Counted from the first letter of the stretch, positions 47,815 through 59,472 are shown. The stretch: DNA of 64,000 nucleotides from Aegilops tauschii subsp. strangulata (GCF_002575655.3 NC_053036.3:646558736-646622735); one strand, 5' to 3'. The notes: generated from the sequence alone by a model not told the origin. Translations and numbers: made by a program.

Positions 47815-48030
47815 CACTAGTGCAGAACCAGGATTTAGCGCCGGTTCGTAAGCACCTTTAGTGCCGGTTCTACAACCGGCACTAAAGAGTGGAGACTAAA
47901 GGCCCCCCCTTTACTACCGGTTCGGCACGAACCAGCGCTAAAGTGCCACCACGTGGCACGAGCTAGGCCCGGGTGCTGGTAGACCATTAGTACCGGTTGG
48001 TAACACCAACCGGTACTAAATGTTTGGGGG
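47815..48030. repeat. Left CACTA terminus with sub-terminal hairpin repeats
   Basis: Cactagtgcagaaccagg is followed by repeated units such as ttagtgccggttctacaacc, with their complements ccggcactaaag and ggttggtaacaccaaccggt. These are expected transposase-binding sub-terminal repeats that can fold into hairpins. Confidence 0.8.
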
Positions 48031-48259
48031 GGTTCTGGTTTTGTTTTTTATTTTTCCATTAATTTTGTGTTTTCCATTTAATTCTTTTTTGTTTGCTGGT
48101 ATTTTACGATACTACATATTTTACACGTTATGAATATATATAAATAGATTTTCTCGTAGAACAGCATATATATATAAATATATATCATCGAATGTCTCAC
48201 AACCACCACCATTAATTATTCACACATACACATGTATATATATATATATACAATTTCTC
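48031..48259. other. AT-rich spacer inside CACTA
   Basis: Low-complexity AT-rich sequence with several (ta)n tracts (48160-48190, 48236-48250). It is downstream of the Ulp1-like gene stop. Confidence 0.5.
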
Positions 48260-51200
48260 CTACATGTTGCCTTGGTGCCTTTGGAGCACGATCACAAGTG
48301 GTTCATGGGGCGGTAGCGGGTAATAGTATTCTCCTTTGGGATCTATGACCTGGTCGAGCAAAAATCCCGCTATTTCCTCTTGAAGTGCTAGTATGTGCTC
48401 CGTTGGTAGGAGCTGCTCCCGCACTTCTCTGAACTGTTAAGAAGGAGATCAATATGCATGTGTATTAGTTGTGTGACTAGATATCGATAATGGTGTAAAA
48501 ATTTGTGAATAGTGTTCTGAAAAACGTACCCAGTCCTGTCTTTGAGATCTGCTCCTTTCGGACGCCATCATGCGAATGTTCTCGCAAACATAGTATGCAC
48601 ACAGATCAGTCCCCGATGCCTGCTTCAGGGCCTTTACGAGAATGGAATTGAATCAGATAATGATTAATCAAGCATGATAATTAATTAATGGTATTGAAAC
48701 AAGATTTAAAGAGATGGTAGCTAGCTAGCTAGCTAGCTAGTACTACTTAATTACTTACCTTGGGTCGATACCAAAACAGCTTTTTTGCCCATTTGCCTGG
48801 AGTCACCTTGATGAACTTTGCCCAAGCCCTGCCCGCCGGCAAAGAAAATTAATAAAGGGGTTATTAAATAGTTCATATCAGGAAATGATGAACTAAATAG
48901 GCTGAGATATAGTTAATAATGATTGAAATTACCTGTTGACTATCCCAAACAAGATGGTGTAGTCACTTTCTTTTTTAAGTAGTGAGTCCAGTACTTCAAC
49001 TTTTCCTTCTTCAACTTTAATGTCTAACAAGATCCAGTGGAAACTGCATGCGCACACGTTTGCATGTCTTAATTAAGCGGGCATGTGCATAACACGAATC
49101 AACTACCCTAAACCCTATACACTTAATTATTAACATCTAGCTAGCTAGTAAGAAAAAACAGAATTTGTAGTACAAGACAGTGTGACTCACAGGAAGTTGT
49201 AAGGAAGCAGTATATCTTCATTGGTATTGAGGCGCTTGAAGAACTCTAGCATGATTTCCTCTAAACTTGATCGATAACTTGGAATATTCCATGTGTACTC
49301 ATTAATGGTATTTGGGTCAATGAACCCAATTCCATAGCGTCCAGATTTTTTCATTTCATACATCTTCATCCTACATAATACCATAGAAAAGAATATAGTG
49401 GGGATAATTACAGGTAATGATTGATCAAAATGATCACTACAGCTAGCTTGAGACTTAAATTACCGAAAGAAATCACTTACAGACAATAGCAACTGATGAT
49501 AGATTTGTCGAGTGCGTCTTGATTGTATAACTGAAATAGTTCTGAATACTCAACGGACACAGCTTTCTCATGGAAGTAATGCTCCTTCTTGACATGTACC
49601 ATTGATGCAATTCATACATTCTCGTTCGGAGGTTCTTGACCTCATCTGGCTCGACCAAAGGTTGGCCCCGGACATATTTCCATTTTATTTCCTCCTCTCT
49701 AAGCGGAGACATGGGCTCGATGTCGAGGAGTTGTCCAACAGTGATCTTGAGCATTTCAGCCTACATTATATGCTCCTCGGTTATTACCACATTGCCCAGC
49801 TGGGGAACGTAAACGGTTTTCCCACAATAATATTGGGCGCACGTACTCTCATGTGTTGTTGGCACAACAAGTGGGGGGGGGGTCGATTGCGCCGCCTGTT
49901 CTCCCAGCTGGGGAACGGTTTTCCCGCATTTTTTGACAGCTGCTTGTTGGCTCGAGCTCGAGCTCGCTTCTTTCCGTAGTCGTGCTCGATGTGCCTTCAT
50001 GATTTGGCGCTCATAGTCTGAGTCAACAGGCTTGGGAGCTGGTTTTCTTGCCATATGAATAAAGTGGTCAATAACTTTCTCAGGCACTTTCTCCCTTGGC
50101 GCGGTGCCGGTTTCGGTCCAAAATGGGCGTCCACTTGGGCCCGCACTATGGCATCGTTTTGCTCCTCGGTCATGTCGTAAGGCATCTGAGGAAGAGAAGC
50201 GAGGCTTGGACCATATTTATATCGCTTGTCTCCGCCTGTACTTCCTGTACTACCTCGACTCGTACCGCTACGCACCATAGCTGCGGCGTGTCTCTTCTGC
50301 GATTGCTGAGGCGGTGGAGACGGCTGACGTCGCTGAGTTGGAGCAGGAGGAGTGGCCTGACATTGTGTCGGACTTGAAGCAGGAGGTGTGGCCTGACACG
50401 GTGTCGGACTGGAAACATGAGGAGTGGCCTGACGCTGTGCCGGACTTGAAGCAGGAGCTTTCTCACGCGTTCGTGGACTTGGAGGAGCGGGAGTCTGCTG
50501 ACACGGTGGCGGACTTCGAAGAGGAGTCGGCTCACGCGTTCGTGGACTTGGAGGAGCGGGAGTCTGCTGTCTCGGTGGCGGACTTCGAGGAGGAGTCGGC
50601 AGGCGCGGTGTCGGTGGACTTCGAAAGACGATGCAATCCTTTCTCCATAGGATGATACGATGTATGGCCTCTCCAAGTGTGTGCTCGTCGTCACCTCCAG
50701 GAATGTCAAGCTGTAGCCCCAAATATGGGTCCACCACCTCATCAACCAAGACACGAGCATAGCCCGCTGGAATCGGGGTGCAATGGAAGGTTGCTTCGGG
50801 GGTAATTGTAAAAGCAACGGCGCCCGCCACCTTCATGGATATGTTCTTCATTTTGAAGTGTAGCTCACAGTTAGTGTTCTCTATGATGTCATCCACATGG
50901 TATGTATCCAGCAGTGCGTCGCCCGGGGCGGAACCAACGCTGCTTCTCGGCATGGATGGGATGGTGCCATCCAATGATGGACGATCATCCGCTTGCTGCT
51001 GTCGCTGCTGAGACCCACTTTCCTGGCTAAGTGAGTCGATCTGCTGCTGCTGCTGCTGGAATTTGAGTGCCAAGTCCGCGTGCCTTGCTCCTAGGCCTTG
51101 AAGGCGTTCTGCGTCCTGCTTCCTTTGCTCCTCCTCCAGCTTCCTCTTCTTCTCGTCCTCCATCTTCTTTCTTGCACGGGTCCTGTAGTCGTCGTTCCAT

Positions 51201-52453
51201 TCTGAAAAGCCCTCATACCAGGGAATAACGCCCTTGCCTCGTGTTCTTCCCGGGTGTTCAGGATTTCCCAGGGCGCGCGTAAGCTCGTCGTTCTCTCTGT
51301 TGGGCGTGAACACCCCCTTTCGAGCATCTTCTATTGCGTCAAGTAACTTTTGTTCGGCTCCTTTTAGACTTGCCTTCTTCGAAACCAGGCCTGTCTTCGG
51401 GTTCAACGCCCCCCCATGCGCATAGAACCAAGTTCTGCACCTGGGGGGCCAGCTCCTAGTAACCGGAGTGACCGCTGCATCCTCCATCTCTTGCTCAGAC
51501 TTATCCCACTTAGGCATTGCCACCGCGTAGCCACCTGACCCCAGCCTATGGAACTGCGTCTTTTTTGCGGCATTGGCCTTGTTTTTTCTCGACCGTTCCT
51601 TAGATAATTCTGATTCCTTGAATTTCACGAAAGCGGGCCAGTGTTCTCTTTGCTTCTCCAGTGTTCCCTTGAATTCTGGAGTGTTCCTTTCTGCAGCGAG
51701 GTAGTTGGCCCATATAGTTTTCTTGTGGGTGTTGAATACAATTGCCATCTTCTTAAGAGCAGCGTCCTTGACTTTCTGCACATCTGCATCAGTGAAATAA
51801 TCTGGTAGGGTGAAATGTTCCATCAGAGATTCCCAAAGCTTTTGTTTTGCTCTGTCGTCGACCCAAGTAACATCTGGACGTTTAGTTTTTGGCTTTTCCA
51901 TTCTTGAATGGAGATCGGGAGTTGGTCCTTCACAAGAACTCCGCACTGACGAGTCCACTTGTTCGCAATGTTCTTAGGCGTGAGGGGTTCGCCATTAGCT
52001 TTGATGGAGTCGATGTTGTCCTTTACACCCTCCTTCAACCTTTTGCCCGGGCCTCGCTTTGTCCTGCTGTCTGTAGAAGCAGATTTGCTTGATCCGGAGG
52101 GCTGAAAGAAGAAAGATCGATTCGTTAATATATCTTCAAATTAAAAAAATCACGTGATGATCACCAGATGCCTGCTTATATAAATATACCTCGCCGGTAG
52201 TCTATGTTATTTCAAAATCAACATTGTCAGTGTCATCATAAACATTGTCTGCATCATCATAATCACAATCATAGTTCATGACTTCATCAGCTCGGTCGTC
52301 GAGATCGAATATCTTATCATCACCCTCCCCGGTATTGTTCAGATATTGGGAGCCGCCATCTGCTTCATTCAGATCATCTAGCCTGCGAAGGCTGCGTATG
52401 ATCTCGAACAATTCATCTTCTCTCTCTCTCTGTGTGCCGGTATTGTCTGCCAT
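48260..52453 (-). pseudogene. CACTA second gene: DUF8039 plus Ulp1-like cysteine protease, broken
   Basis: The minus-strand gene starts at 52453 (MADNTGTQREREDELFEIIR), with a TAG just before a donor at about 52194. The next exon from about 52102 reads KSASTDSRTKRGPGKRLKEG. After a frameshift near 51905, a long frame to 49997 shows a DNA-binding-like helical region, a Gln-rich segment, a DUF8039-like block (about residues 345-445) and Pro/Gln tandem repeats. A frameshift near 50095, a TAG near 49760 and a frameshift near 49590 follow. The protease half keeps in-phase exons 49370-49191, 49043-48933, 48828-48759, 48631-48530 and 48433-48260. It shows FHWILLDIKV (His), VEVLDSL (Asp) and QASGTDLCAYYVC (Gln, Cys) of C48 peptidases. 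Such captured SUMO-protease-like domains are common in plant CACTA and MULE elements; their role is unknown. Confidence 0.78.
50300..50625. repeat. Tandem repeats in the Pro-rich linker of the CACTA gene
   Basis: An 87-bp-scale unit (ctcacgcgttcgtggacttg ... gaggagtcgg) is repeated nearly perfectly, preceded by shorter ~30-bp units. On the coding minus strand it spells Pro/Gln/Thr/Arg repeats such as QQTPAPPSPRTRE. The opposite strand is also open, which is a by-product of the repeat. Confidence 0.75.
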
Positions 52454-52687
52454 AGCTTTTACTTAACTAATACATAAGAAAAATAAAACAATTTAGTATT
52501 CAAATTACAATGCATGGGTGCAATCAATCAGGAAAAACGGAATCATATAGTATATAATATGCATCGTCTCGAATGATATATAATCTCGAGTACATCGTCT
52601 CGAATAATATATATAATCTCGAATACATCGTCTCGAATATTATATATCGAATACATCACTGGCTAGGTAGCTAATAAAGATCGAATA

Positions 52688-53110
52688 CTAAGAAGAATCT
52701 AGGCCACTCGCGGTTCCTGGGGCGCGAGCGGTGGACACCCAAAGAGAAGGAACCATCACAGGATCATATCTCCGGTCATCTGCCCAAAGAACCTGCCAGG
52801 TATTGCAGAACCTGACACCCATAGCAGCCATGTAGCGATGGACGTGCTCGTCCTCCTCCCTGACACGGCGACGCACCACCTCCGGCAGGGCCGGCTCCCT
52901 CTGCACCGAATGTGGCCCACGCGAACGCCACCAAAGGAGATCAGGGTCGACGACGGGACCCGAGGCCGGGTTCCTCACCAAGCGGCGCGCCCCTCCAGGT
53001 AGCACCTCCCAGTGCCAGCCCGGCGGAGCCCAGTCCCGGACATGGGTCAGCCGGACGTCGTCACGAACGGGTCGACGGCGAGGATGTGGGCCGGGCATCG
53101 TCGAGAACAA
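52688..53110 (-). CDS. Unknown ORF inside the CACTA region
   Basis: 140 codons from MFSTMPGPHPRRRPVRDDVR to GTASGLDSS, or 136 if the internal Met at position 5 is used. Basic and Pro/Arg-rich, with DWAPPGWHWEVLPGGARRLV and EDEHVHRYMAAMGVRFCNTW as notable blocks. No signal peptide, membrane segment or known domain was recognised. It lies on the same strand as, and just upstream of, the DUF8039/Ulp1 gene, so it may be a leader exon or an independent accessory protein. I recall similar predicted proteins in wheat but cannot verify this. Confidence 0.45.
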   Translation of the reverse strand: MFSTMPGPHPRRRPVRDDVRLTHVRDWAPPGWHWEVLPGGARRLVRNPASGPVVDPDLLWWRSRGPHSVQREPALPEVVRRRVREEDEHVHRYMAAMGVRFCNTWQVLWADDRRYDPVMVPSLWVSTARAPGTASGLDSS

Positions 53111-53199
53111 ATACTATATGCCCGCAAAAAGTAACATTTTTTAAATGATTGGATTGTGATAACTAAAATTCTATATGCAAATTCTAACAATTTGACATT

Positions 53200-53480
53200 A
53201 ATCTAATTCATCTAGCTAAAACTAATTCCAAAATTTCTAACATTTCTATATATATAACTAACATTTCTATAACATTTCTAATATTTCTATAACTAAAAAA
53301 CGGAAAATTGCTAACATTTCTATAAATATTTCTATAACTAAAAAACAGAAAAATTTATAACATTTCTATATAACTAACATTTCTAATATTTTGATAACTA
53401 AAAAACAGAAAAATTTCTAACATTTCTATAACTAAAAAACAGAAAAATTTCTATAACTAAAATTTATAACTAAAAAACTA
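53200..53480. repeat. AT-rich tandem repeat
   Basis: Repeats of a unit close to taactaaaaaacagaaaaat followed by ttctaacatttctata, with variable spacing. No coding meaning. Confidence 0.7.
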
Positions 53481-53504
53481 AATAACAATGTGTGTGTGTG
53501 TGGA

Positions 53505-53790
53505 CATGGCGGCGAGGCGCGACGACGGGGGGCGGCGACGGGGACGGAGACGGGCGGTGACGACGGGGATGGGGACGGGGCGGCGACGACCGGGACGGGG
53601 ACGGGCCGGGCGGGGACGACGGGACGACAGGGCGGGGCGCGACGACGGGGCGGGGCGCGGTGATGGGGACGACGGGGACGGGGACGGCCGGGGCGGCGAC
53701 GGCGACGGGGACGGCGACGGACGGCGACGGGGGCGGCGACGAGGGGCGGCGGCGACGGGGCAGAGGAGAAAGAAGCAGAGGGAGAGATGA
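53505..53790. repeat. Extremely purine-skewed GC-rich tandem repeat
   Basis: The plus strand is almost entirely G, A and C in units such as gacggggacggcgac, with many runs of four G. The skew gives open frames on both strands that are artefacts. G-quadruplex or R-loop formation is possible. It may be the 5' leader of the minus-strand genes to its left. Confidence 0.7.
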
Positions 53791-53825
53791 GAAACTGAAT
53801 TTTTTTAAAGTGTTTTCTTATATAG

Positions 53826-53990
53826 AACACCCCTTTAGTACCGGTTGGTGCCACCAACCGGTACTAAAGGTCTGTTTTGGCCAGGCCAAGTGGCAGGAAG
53901 CACCGCCCTTTAGTACCGGGTGGTGGCACGAACCTGTACTAATGACCCCCCCTTTAGTACCGGTTGGAGCCACGACCCGGTACTAAAGGG
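53826..53990. repeat. Internal block of CACTA sub-terminal hairpin repeats
   Basis: Three palindromic units of the form tttagtaccggttggtgcca with ccaaccggtactaaagg. These are the same class as at the outer ends, but they lie between the two main genes. Confidence 0.75.
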
Positions 53991-54880
53991 GGTGCGCTGC
54001 TAGATGAGAGGCGCAGAAGTTTAGTCCCACCTCGCTAGTTGAGGAGCGCCAAGACCAGTTTATAAGCCCCAGCGCGGGCACTGCATTGAGCTCCTCTCAA
54101 AAGCAGGCCTTCTGGGCCTACCTCTCCTACTCTGCCTGTGGGCCTACTGGGTTTGCGGGCCTGCATCCTGGCCCAACTACAGGTCGTATGCAGGCCGCTC
54201 TGGCCCAATAGGTGGCATTTTTATTTTCTTATTTTTTTTATTTTTTTGGTTTATTTATTTTTGAGTTGTTTTTTTGCTGTATTTAGAGTTTCTTTGTGAA
54301 TATTTTTGCTTTAGGTACAAAAAATTACAAACTTTTTGTTAGTGCCGGTAGTTTTCAAATTTGAATAGTTTAAATTTTGAATTGTTTGAAATTTGTCTGA
54401 ATCACTAGTTTGTGAATAACTTAACTTTGAAAATAGATTTTTCAGTGATTCTTTTTTCTTATGTTTAATATTAGTGTGTTTTATCATTATATTCAATTTG
54501 GTAATGCTTTGGTTATTTAAAAAATGGAATGCCTTTGTAACAGATGAGTTTTCGTCTGAAACCCTGATACTTCGAAAGAGATTGTCCATTTTGTACATGA
54601 AGTGCATCCAGTTTTTGCGGTAACCCTCTCTACTTTTTTGCACATGCTATGTGGGTGAAATTATGATACCATGCCAACTTTCAACCTTTTCTGAGTTCAT
54701 TTGAAATGCTTTTCAATTTCAGGGTCATTTAGCTGAAAAAATCAGTAAATGCATGAAAGAATTTGTTTGCACATAAAATTTCTTCGCGTTTCAAATGCCA
54801 AAACACATAACTACCATAACTATTACAGAGATTCCCTCCTAGGTGTGAAACACAAAAGAAAGTGATGATAGTGAAGCCGA
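53991..54880. other. CACTA spacer between sub-terminal block and transposase stop
   Basis: 53991-54200 is GC-richer (tttagtcccacctcgctagt), of a type usually found just inside Triticeae CACTA ends. The remainder is AT-rich with short frames only. Confidence 0.5.
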
Positions 54881-57800
54881 TCACATCCCACATCTTTGGG
54901 TGTGAAACTTTTTCTTCGCGTGTGTCCCTTTGCGCCATAGCCATGGAAAATCTTCATCATTTAACTGGATGCTCGGGTCAATATTCACTGTGAACGGAGC
55001 AATTTCATTATACTTTTCATAATCTTCTGACATGTATGTCTTGTCATCCACTCCCACGATGTTTCTCTTCCTAAAAAGAACTATGTGGCGCTTTGGCTCA
55101 TCGTATGATGCATTCGCTTCCTTATCTTTTCTTTTTCTCGGCTTGGTAGACATGTCCTTCACATAGAAAACCTGTGCCACATCATTGGCTAGGATGAATG
55201 GTTCGTCTGCATACGCAAGATTGTTGAGATCCACTGTTGTCATTCCGTACCGCGGGTCTTCCGTTACCCCGCCTCGTGTCATATTGACCCATTTGCACCG
55301 AAACAAAGGGACCTTCAAACCAAGTCCATAGTCAAGTTCCCATATGTCCTCTATGTAACCATAATATGTTTCCTTTCCCGTCTTGGTTGTTGCATCAAAG
55401 CGGACACCACTGTTTTGGTTGGTGCTCTTCTTATCTTGGGCGATCGTGTAAAATGTATTACCATTTATCTCGTACCCTTTGAAAGTCATTATATTCGAAG
55501 ATGGTAACCGGTATAGCGAGTACATGTCATCTTCAATAGAGGCGTCATGCATGGTACGTGTCTGCAACCAGCCGGCGAAACTCCTAGTTTGTTCACGTCT
55601 AATCCAGTCATCAGACCGCTCCGGGTGTTTGGAGCGTGGAAAATTCTTGTGTTCGTCCATATACGGAGCCACCAAGGCGGAATTCTGTAGAACTGTGTAG
55701 TGTGCTTTAGTGAGAGAATGTTCGTCCATACATATAAGTTGATTCCCTCCTAGCGTGCCTTTTCCCTCCAGTCTGCCCTTATGCCGCGATTCAGGAACAC
55801 CAATCGGCTTAAGGTCAGGAATAAAGTCAATACAAAACTCAATGACCTCCTCATTGTGATGGCCCTTGGAGATGCTTCCTTCTGGCCTAGCACGGTTATG
55901 AACATATTTCTTTAAGACTCCCATGAACCTCTCAAAGGGGAACATATTGTGTAGAAATACATGACTCAAAACGTTAATCGCTTCGCATAGGTGAACTAGG
56001 ACGTGCATCATGATGTTGAAGAAGGATGGTGGGAACACCAACTCGAAACTGACAAGACATTGCACCAAATTATTCTCTAACCTTGGTATGATTTCTGGAT
56101 CGATTACCTTCTGAGAGATTGCATTGAGGAATGCACATAGCTTCACAATGGCTAATCGAACGTTATCCGGTAGAAGCCCCCTCAATGCAACCGGAAGCAG
56201 TTGCGTCATAATCACATGGCAGTCATGAGACTTTAGGTTCTGGAACTTTTTCTCTGCCATGTTTATTATTCCCTTTATATTCGACGAGAAGCCAGACGGT
56301 ACCTTAATACTGAGCAGGCATTCAAAGAATATTTCCTTCTCTTCTTTGGTAAGAGCGTAGCTGGCATGATCCTGATGTATGCCGTCTTTTCCGTGCATAC
56401 GTTGCTGGTCCTCCCGTGCCTCAGGTGTATCTTTTGTCTTCCCATACACACCCAAGAAGCCAAGCAGGGTCACGCAAAGATTCTTCGTCACGTGCATCAC
56501 GTCGATTGCGGAGCGGACCTCTAGGTCTTTCCAATAGGGCAGGTCCCAAAATATAGATTTCTCCTTCCACATGGGTGCGCGTCCGTCAGCGTCATTCGGA
56601 ATAGGTTGTCCGCCAGGACCCTTTCCAAAGACTACCTTCAAATCCTTGACCATATCATGTACGTCAGCACCAGTACAGTGGCGAGGCTTCGTCCGGTGAT
56701 CCGCCTCACCTTTGAAATGCTTGCCTTTCTTTCTTACGGGATGCCTGCTCGGAAGAAATCGACGATGTCCCAGGTACACATTCTTCCTACAATTGTCCAA
56801 ATATATACTGTCGGTATCATCCAAACAGTGCGTGCATGCGCGGTATTCCTTGTTTGTCTGTCCTGAAAGGTTACTGAGAGCAGGCAAATCATTGATGGTC
56901 ACAAACAGCAACGCCTTTAGTTCAAATTCTTCCCCCATGTGCTCATCCCACGCACGTACACCTGTTCCATTCCACAGCTATAAGAGTTCTTCAACTAATG
57001 GCCTTAGGTACACATCAATGTCGTTGCCGGGTTGCTTAGGGCCTTGGATGAGCACTGGCATCATAATGAACTTCCGCTTCATGCACAACCAAGGAGGAAG
57101 GTTATACAAACATAGAGTCACAGGCCAGGTGCTATGGTTACTGCTCTGCTCCCCAAAAGGATTAATGCCATCTTTGCTTAGACCGAACCATACGTTCCTT
57201 GCGTCATCTGCAAACTCCTTCCCGTACTTTCTCTCACTTTTTCTCCACTGCGACCCGTCAGCGGGCACTCTCAACTTTCCGTCTTTCTTACGGTCTTCTC
57301 TGTGCCATCACATCACCTTGGCAGGAATCTTCTTCCTGGGGCGCTCGCCCTCGACATCACCAGGGTCATCGCGGCTGATCTTATAGCGCAATGCACCGCA
57401 TACCGGGCAAGCGTTCAAATCCTCGTACTCACTGCGGTAGAGGATGCAGTCATTAGGGCATGCATGTATCTTCTGCACCTCTAACCCTAGAGGGCAAACA
57501 GCCTTCTTTGCTTGGTACGTACTCTCGGGTAATTCGTTGTCCTTTGGAAGCATATTCTTTATCATTACCAGCAACTTTCCAAATCCCTTGTCAGATACAC
57601 CATTCTCTGCTTTCCATTGCAGCAATTCCAGTGTGGTGCCCAACTTTTTCTTGTCAGCTTCACAATTCAGGTACAACAATTTCTTGTGATCCTCTAACAT
57701 GCGCTGCAACTTCTTCTTCTCCAAATCACTTGCGCAGTTTCTCTTTGCATCGGCAATGGCCCGACCTAGATCATCAGCGGGCCATCTGATGCCTCTTCTT

Positions 57801-58155
57801 CAGCTTCTTCCCGCATTGCGGGCTCAGCTTCTTCCCCCATTGTTGTATCATCGTATTCAGGGAACCCATGGCCAGTATAGCTGTCGTCGTCCTCTTATTC
57901 TTCATTGTCTTCCATCATAACCCCTCTTTCTCCGTGCTTGGTCCAAACATTATAGTGGGGCATGAAACCGGACTTAAACAGGTGGACGTTAATGGTTCTT
58001 GACGTAGAGTAATTGTGATCATTCTTACAGACAGCATATGGACAAGGCATAAAACCATCCGCCCGCTTGTTTGCCTCAGCCGCAAGTAGAAAATTTTGCA
58101 CGCCATTAATGAACTCGGGAGAGCATCGGTCATCGTACATCCATTGTCGGCTCAT
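54881..58155 (-). pseudogene. CACTA TNP2-type transposase with DUF4218 and DUF4216, broken
   Basis: The gene starts at 58155 (MSRQWMYDDRCSPEFINGVQ) with the transposase-associated domain, including the HLFKSGFMPHYNVWTKHGE block. A TAA at about 57895 and a one-base frameshift near 57775 follow. Frame 57724-57308 has zinc-ligand pairs CPNDC and CPVC, then a TGA and an apparent deletion of about 20 residues. Frame 57274-56978 has WFGLSKDGINPFGEQSSNHS, ending in TAG. The 685-codon frame 56938-54881 holds the TNP2 core (KHFKGEADHRTKP, WKDLEVRSAIDVMHVTKNLC), DUF4218 (MTQLLPVALRGLLPDNVRLA, MFPFERFMGVLKKYVHNRAR) and DUF4216 (YYGYIEDIWELDYGLGLKVP). An intact protein would cut and paste CACTA elements in the nucleus; at least four lesions prevent that. 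Confidence 0.88.
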
Positions 58156-58257
58156 CTTCATTACACAACACCGAAAAGACCAAATTAATACAAGTTCATA
58201 CATAAAGTTCATACATAAAGTTCATACAACACTTAAATGCAACAAACAAATAATTCT

Positions 58258-58720
58258 CTAACTAAAGCATTTAAATGCAACAACAAATGCGATCAAGATC
58301 GCAACTAAGGTAACAATTGATCCAACAGCATAATGATACTAAGCCTCACTATCAATGGCATATTTTCTAACCTTTCTAATATTCAAGCGCATTTTCTCCA
58401 TCTTGATCTTGTGATCATCGACGACATCGGCAACATGCAACTCCAATTCCATCTTCCCCCCCTCAATTCTTTTCAATTTTTCTTTCAAATACTCGTTTTC
58501 TCTTTCAACTAAATTTAACCTCTCGACAATAGGGTCGGTTGGAATTTCCGGTTCACAAACCTCCTAGATAAAAATATCTATGTCAACTTGATGGGCATAA
58601 TAATTTGTCATAAACACGAAATGCAACAACTAGTTTTAAAAGAGAATATACCACATCCGAATCATAACAAGGACGAGGGCCGACGGGGACGGATATCAAA
58701 ACCAAGGCACTATGTATAAC
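58258..58720 (-). pseudogene. Third CACTA gene: small coiled-coil protein with C-terminal membrane anchor
   Basis: The last exon (58563-58258) follows an ATCTAG acceptor and encodes EVCEPEIPTDPIVERLNLVE, a Lys/Glu heptad region (ENEYLKEKLKRIEGG), and HVADVVDDHKIKMEKMRLNI. A premature TAG at 58339-58341 follows, where Trp is expected. In the same frame beyond it lies a hydrophobic stretch (AVGSIVTLVAILIAFVVAFK) and a stop at 58258. An upstream exon ends at 58652 with SVPVGPRPCYDSDV and a GTATAT donor in matching phase. It reads like a small tail-anchored coiled-coil protein. Similar predicted proteins recur in wheat CACTA elements as I remember; no function is known. Confidence 0.6.
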
Positions 58721-59219
58721 AAACAACGTACGGGTAAGATAATTATGCGAGTAACTATATATCCAAATCACACAAACATCAATTTGGTAATGTAAAACAT
58801 TCATGAACAAGAGGCTCACCACAAGGTAGTGCCGGCGACGGGACGGTGCGGGCGATCGACGGTGGTTACGACGGAGATTTAGAAGGCACTACGTAAACCA
58901 CACCTACATATGCAAACTAAGTGTTATTTTTGACCTCAAATTGCATATAAATCAAATACTAGCACGTATATTTCCTTCCAAATTACTAAACTCATAAATT
59001 AATCACTATACAAAGCATTGCAAGAGCTAATCTAGCAATGAGAGATGAAAGGACAAAGTTGCTAACCTTTGTGATCATTTGAATGGATGGGGGCCTTCAA
59101 ATCTTGACAATTTTTGGGCAAAATGTGTGATGAGCTCGAGAGGAAGAGGGGAAGAACAGAGAGGAGAGGGGAAAGGGGAAGAACAGAGCGAGCTCGGGTG
59201 GACGAAGGGTTTATGTACG
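58721..59219. other. CACTA 5' region of the small gene and transposase
   Basis: Probably holds the first exon and promoter of the third CACTA gene on the minus strand. No firm start was chosen. A purine-rich stretch (aggaagaggggaagaacaga) lies at 59139-59200. Confidence 0.4.
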
Positions 59220-59472
59220 ACGACCTTTAGCACCGGTTCGTGCCACGAACTGGTACTAAAGATGCTGGAGGGGCCCCGGACTGACAACATCCTGCCACCA
59301 CTCACTTTAGTACCGGTCCGTGGCACGAACCGGTGCTAAATGTTTGCCACGAACCGGTACTAATGAGAGCGGCCGGCTAGCCGTCGGAACCGGCACTAAT
59401 GCACACATTAGTGCCGGCTCAAAATCAAACCGGCACTAATGTGCTTGACATTTGACCTTTTTTCTACTAGTG
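59220..59472. repeat. Right CACTA terminus with sub-terminal repeats
   Basis: Alternating direct and inverted units such as tagcaccggttcgtgccacg, cgaaccggtgctaaatg and ttagtgccggctcaaaatca. The region ends in ttttttctactagtg, the inverted CACTA tip. Confidence 0.8.

Larger units (their letters stand above)
47815..59472 (-). mobile_element. CACTA (En/Spm) transposon region, probably two elements joined
   Basis: Left terminus cactagtgcag at 47815 and right terminus ctactagtg ending at 59472 have the CACTA signature. Sub-terminal inverted motifs of the type tagtaccggttggtgccacc flank both ends. The region contains a TNP2-type transposase, a DUF8039/Ulp1-like gene and a small membrane gene, all on the minus strand. 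Flanking triplets (act at 47812-47814, aag at 59473-59475) do not match. The two termini also diverge after seven bases, and a third block of sub-terminal repeats lies inside at 53826-53990. This points to a fusion of two CACTA copies rather than one clean insertion. Confidence 0.8.

Noticed and set aside
50314..50655. 113-codon plus-strand frame with EEW/DLEERES repeats
   Set aside because: Antisense mirror of the Pro-rich tandem repeats in the DUF8039/Ulp1 gene.
53488..53986. Gly/Arg/Asp-rich frames on both strands
   Set aside because: Produced by the purine-skewed tandem repeat; no real protein features.
53826..53990. Regularly spaced palindromic repeats, CRISPR-like at first sight
   Set aside because: CACTA sub-terminal repeats in a plant genome; no spacers of fixed length and no cas genes.
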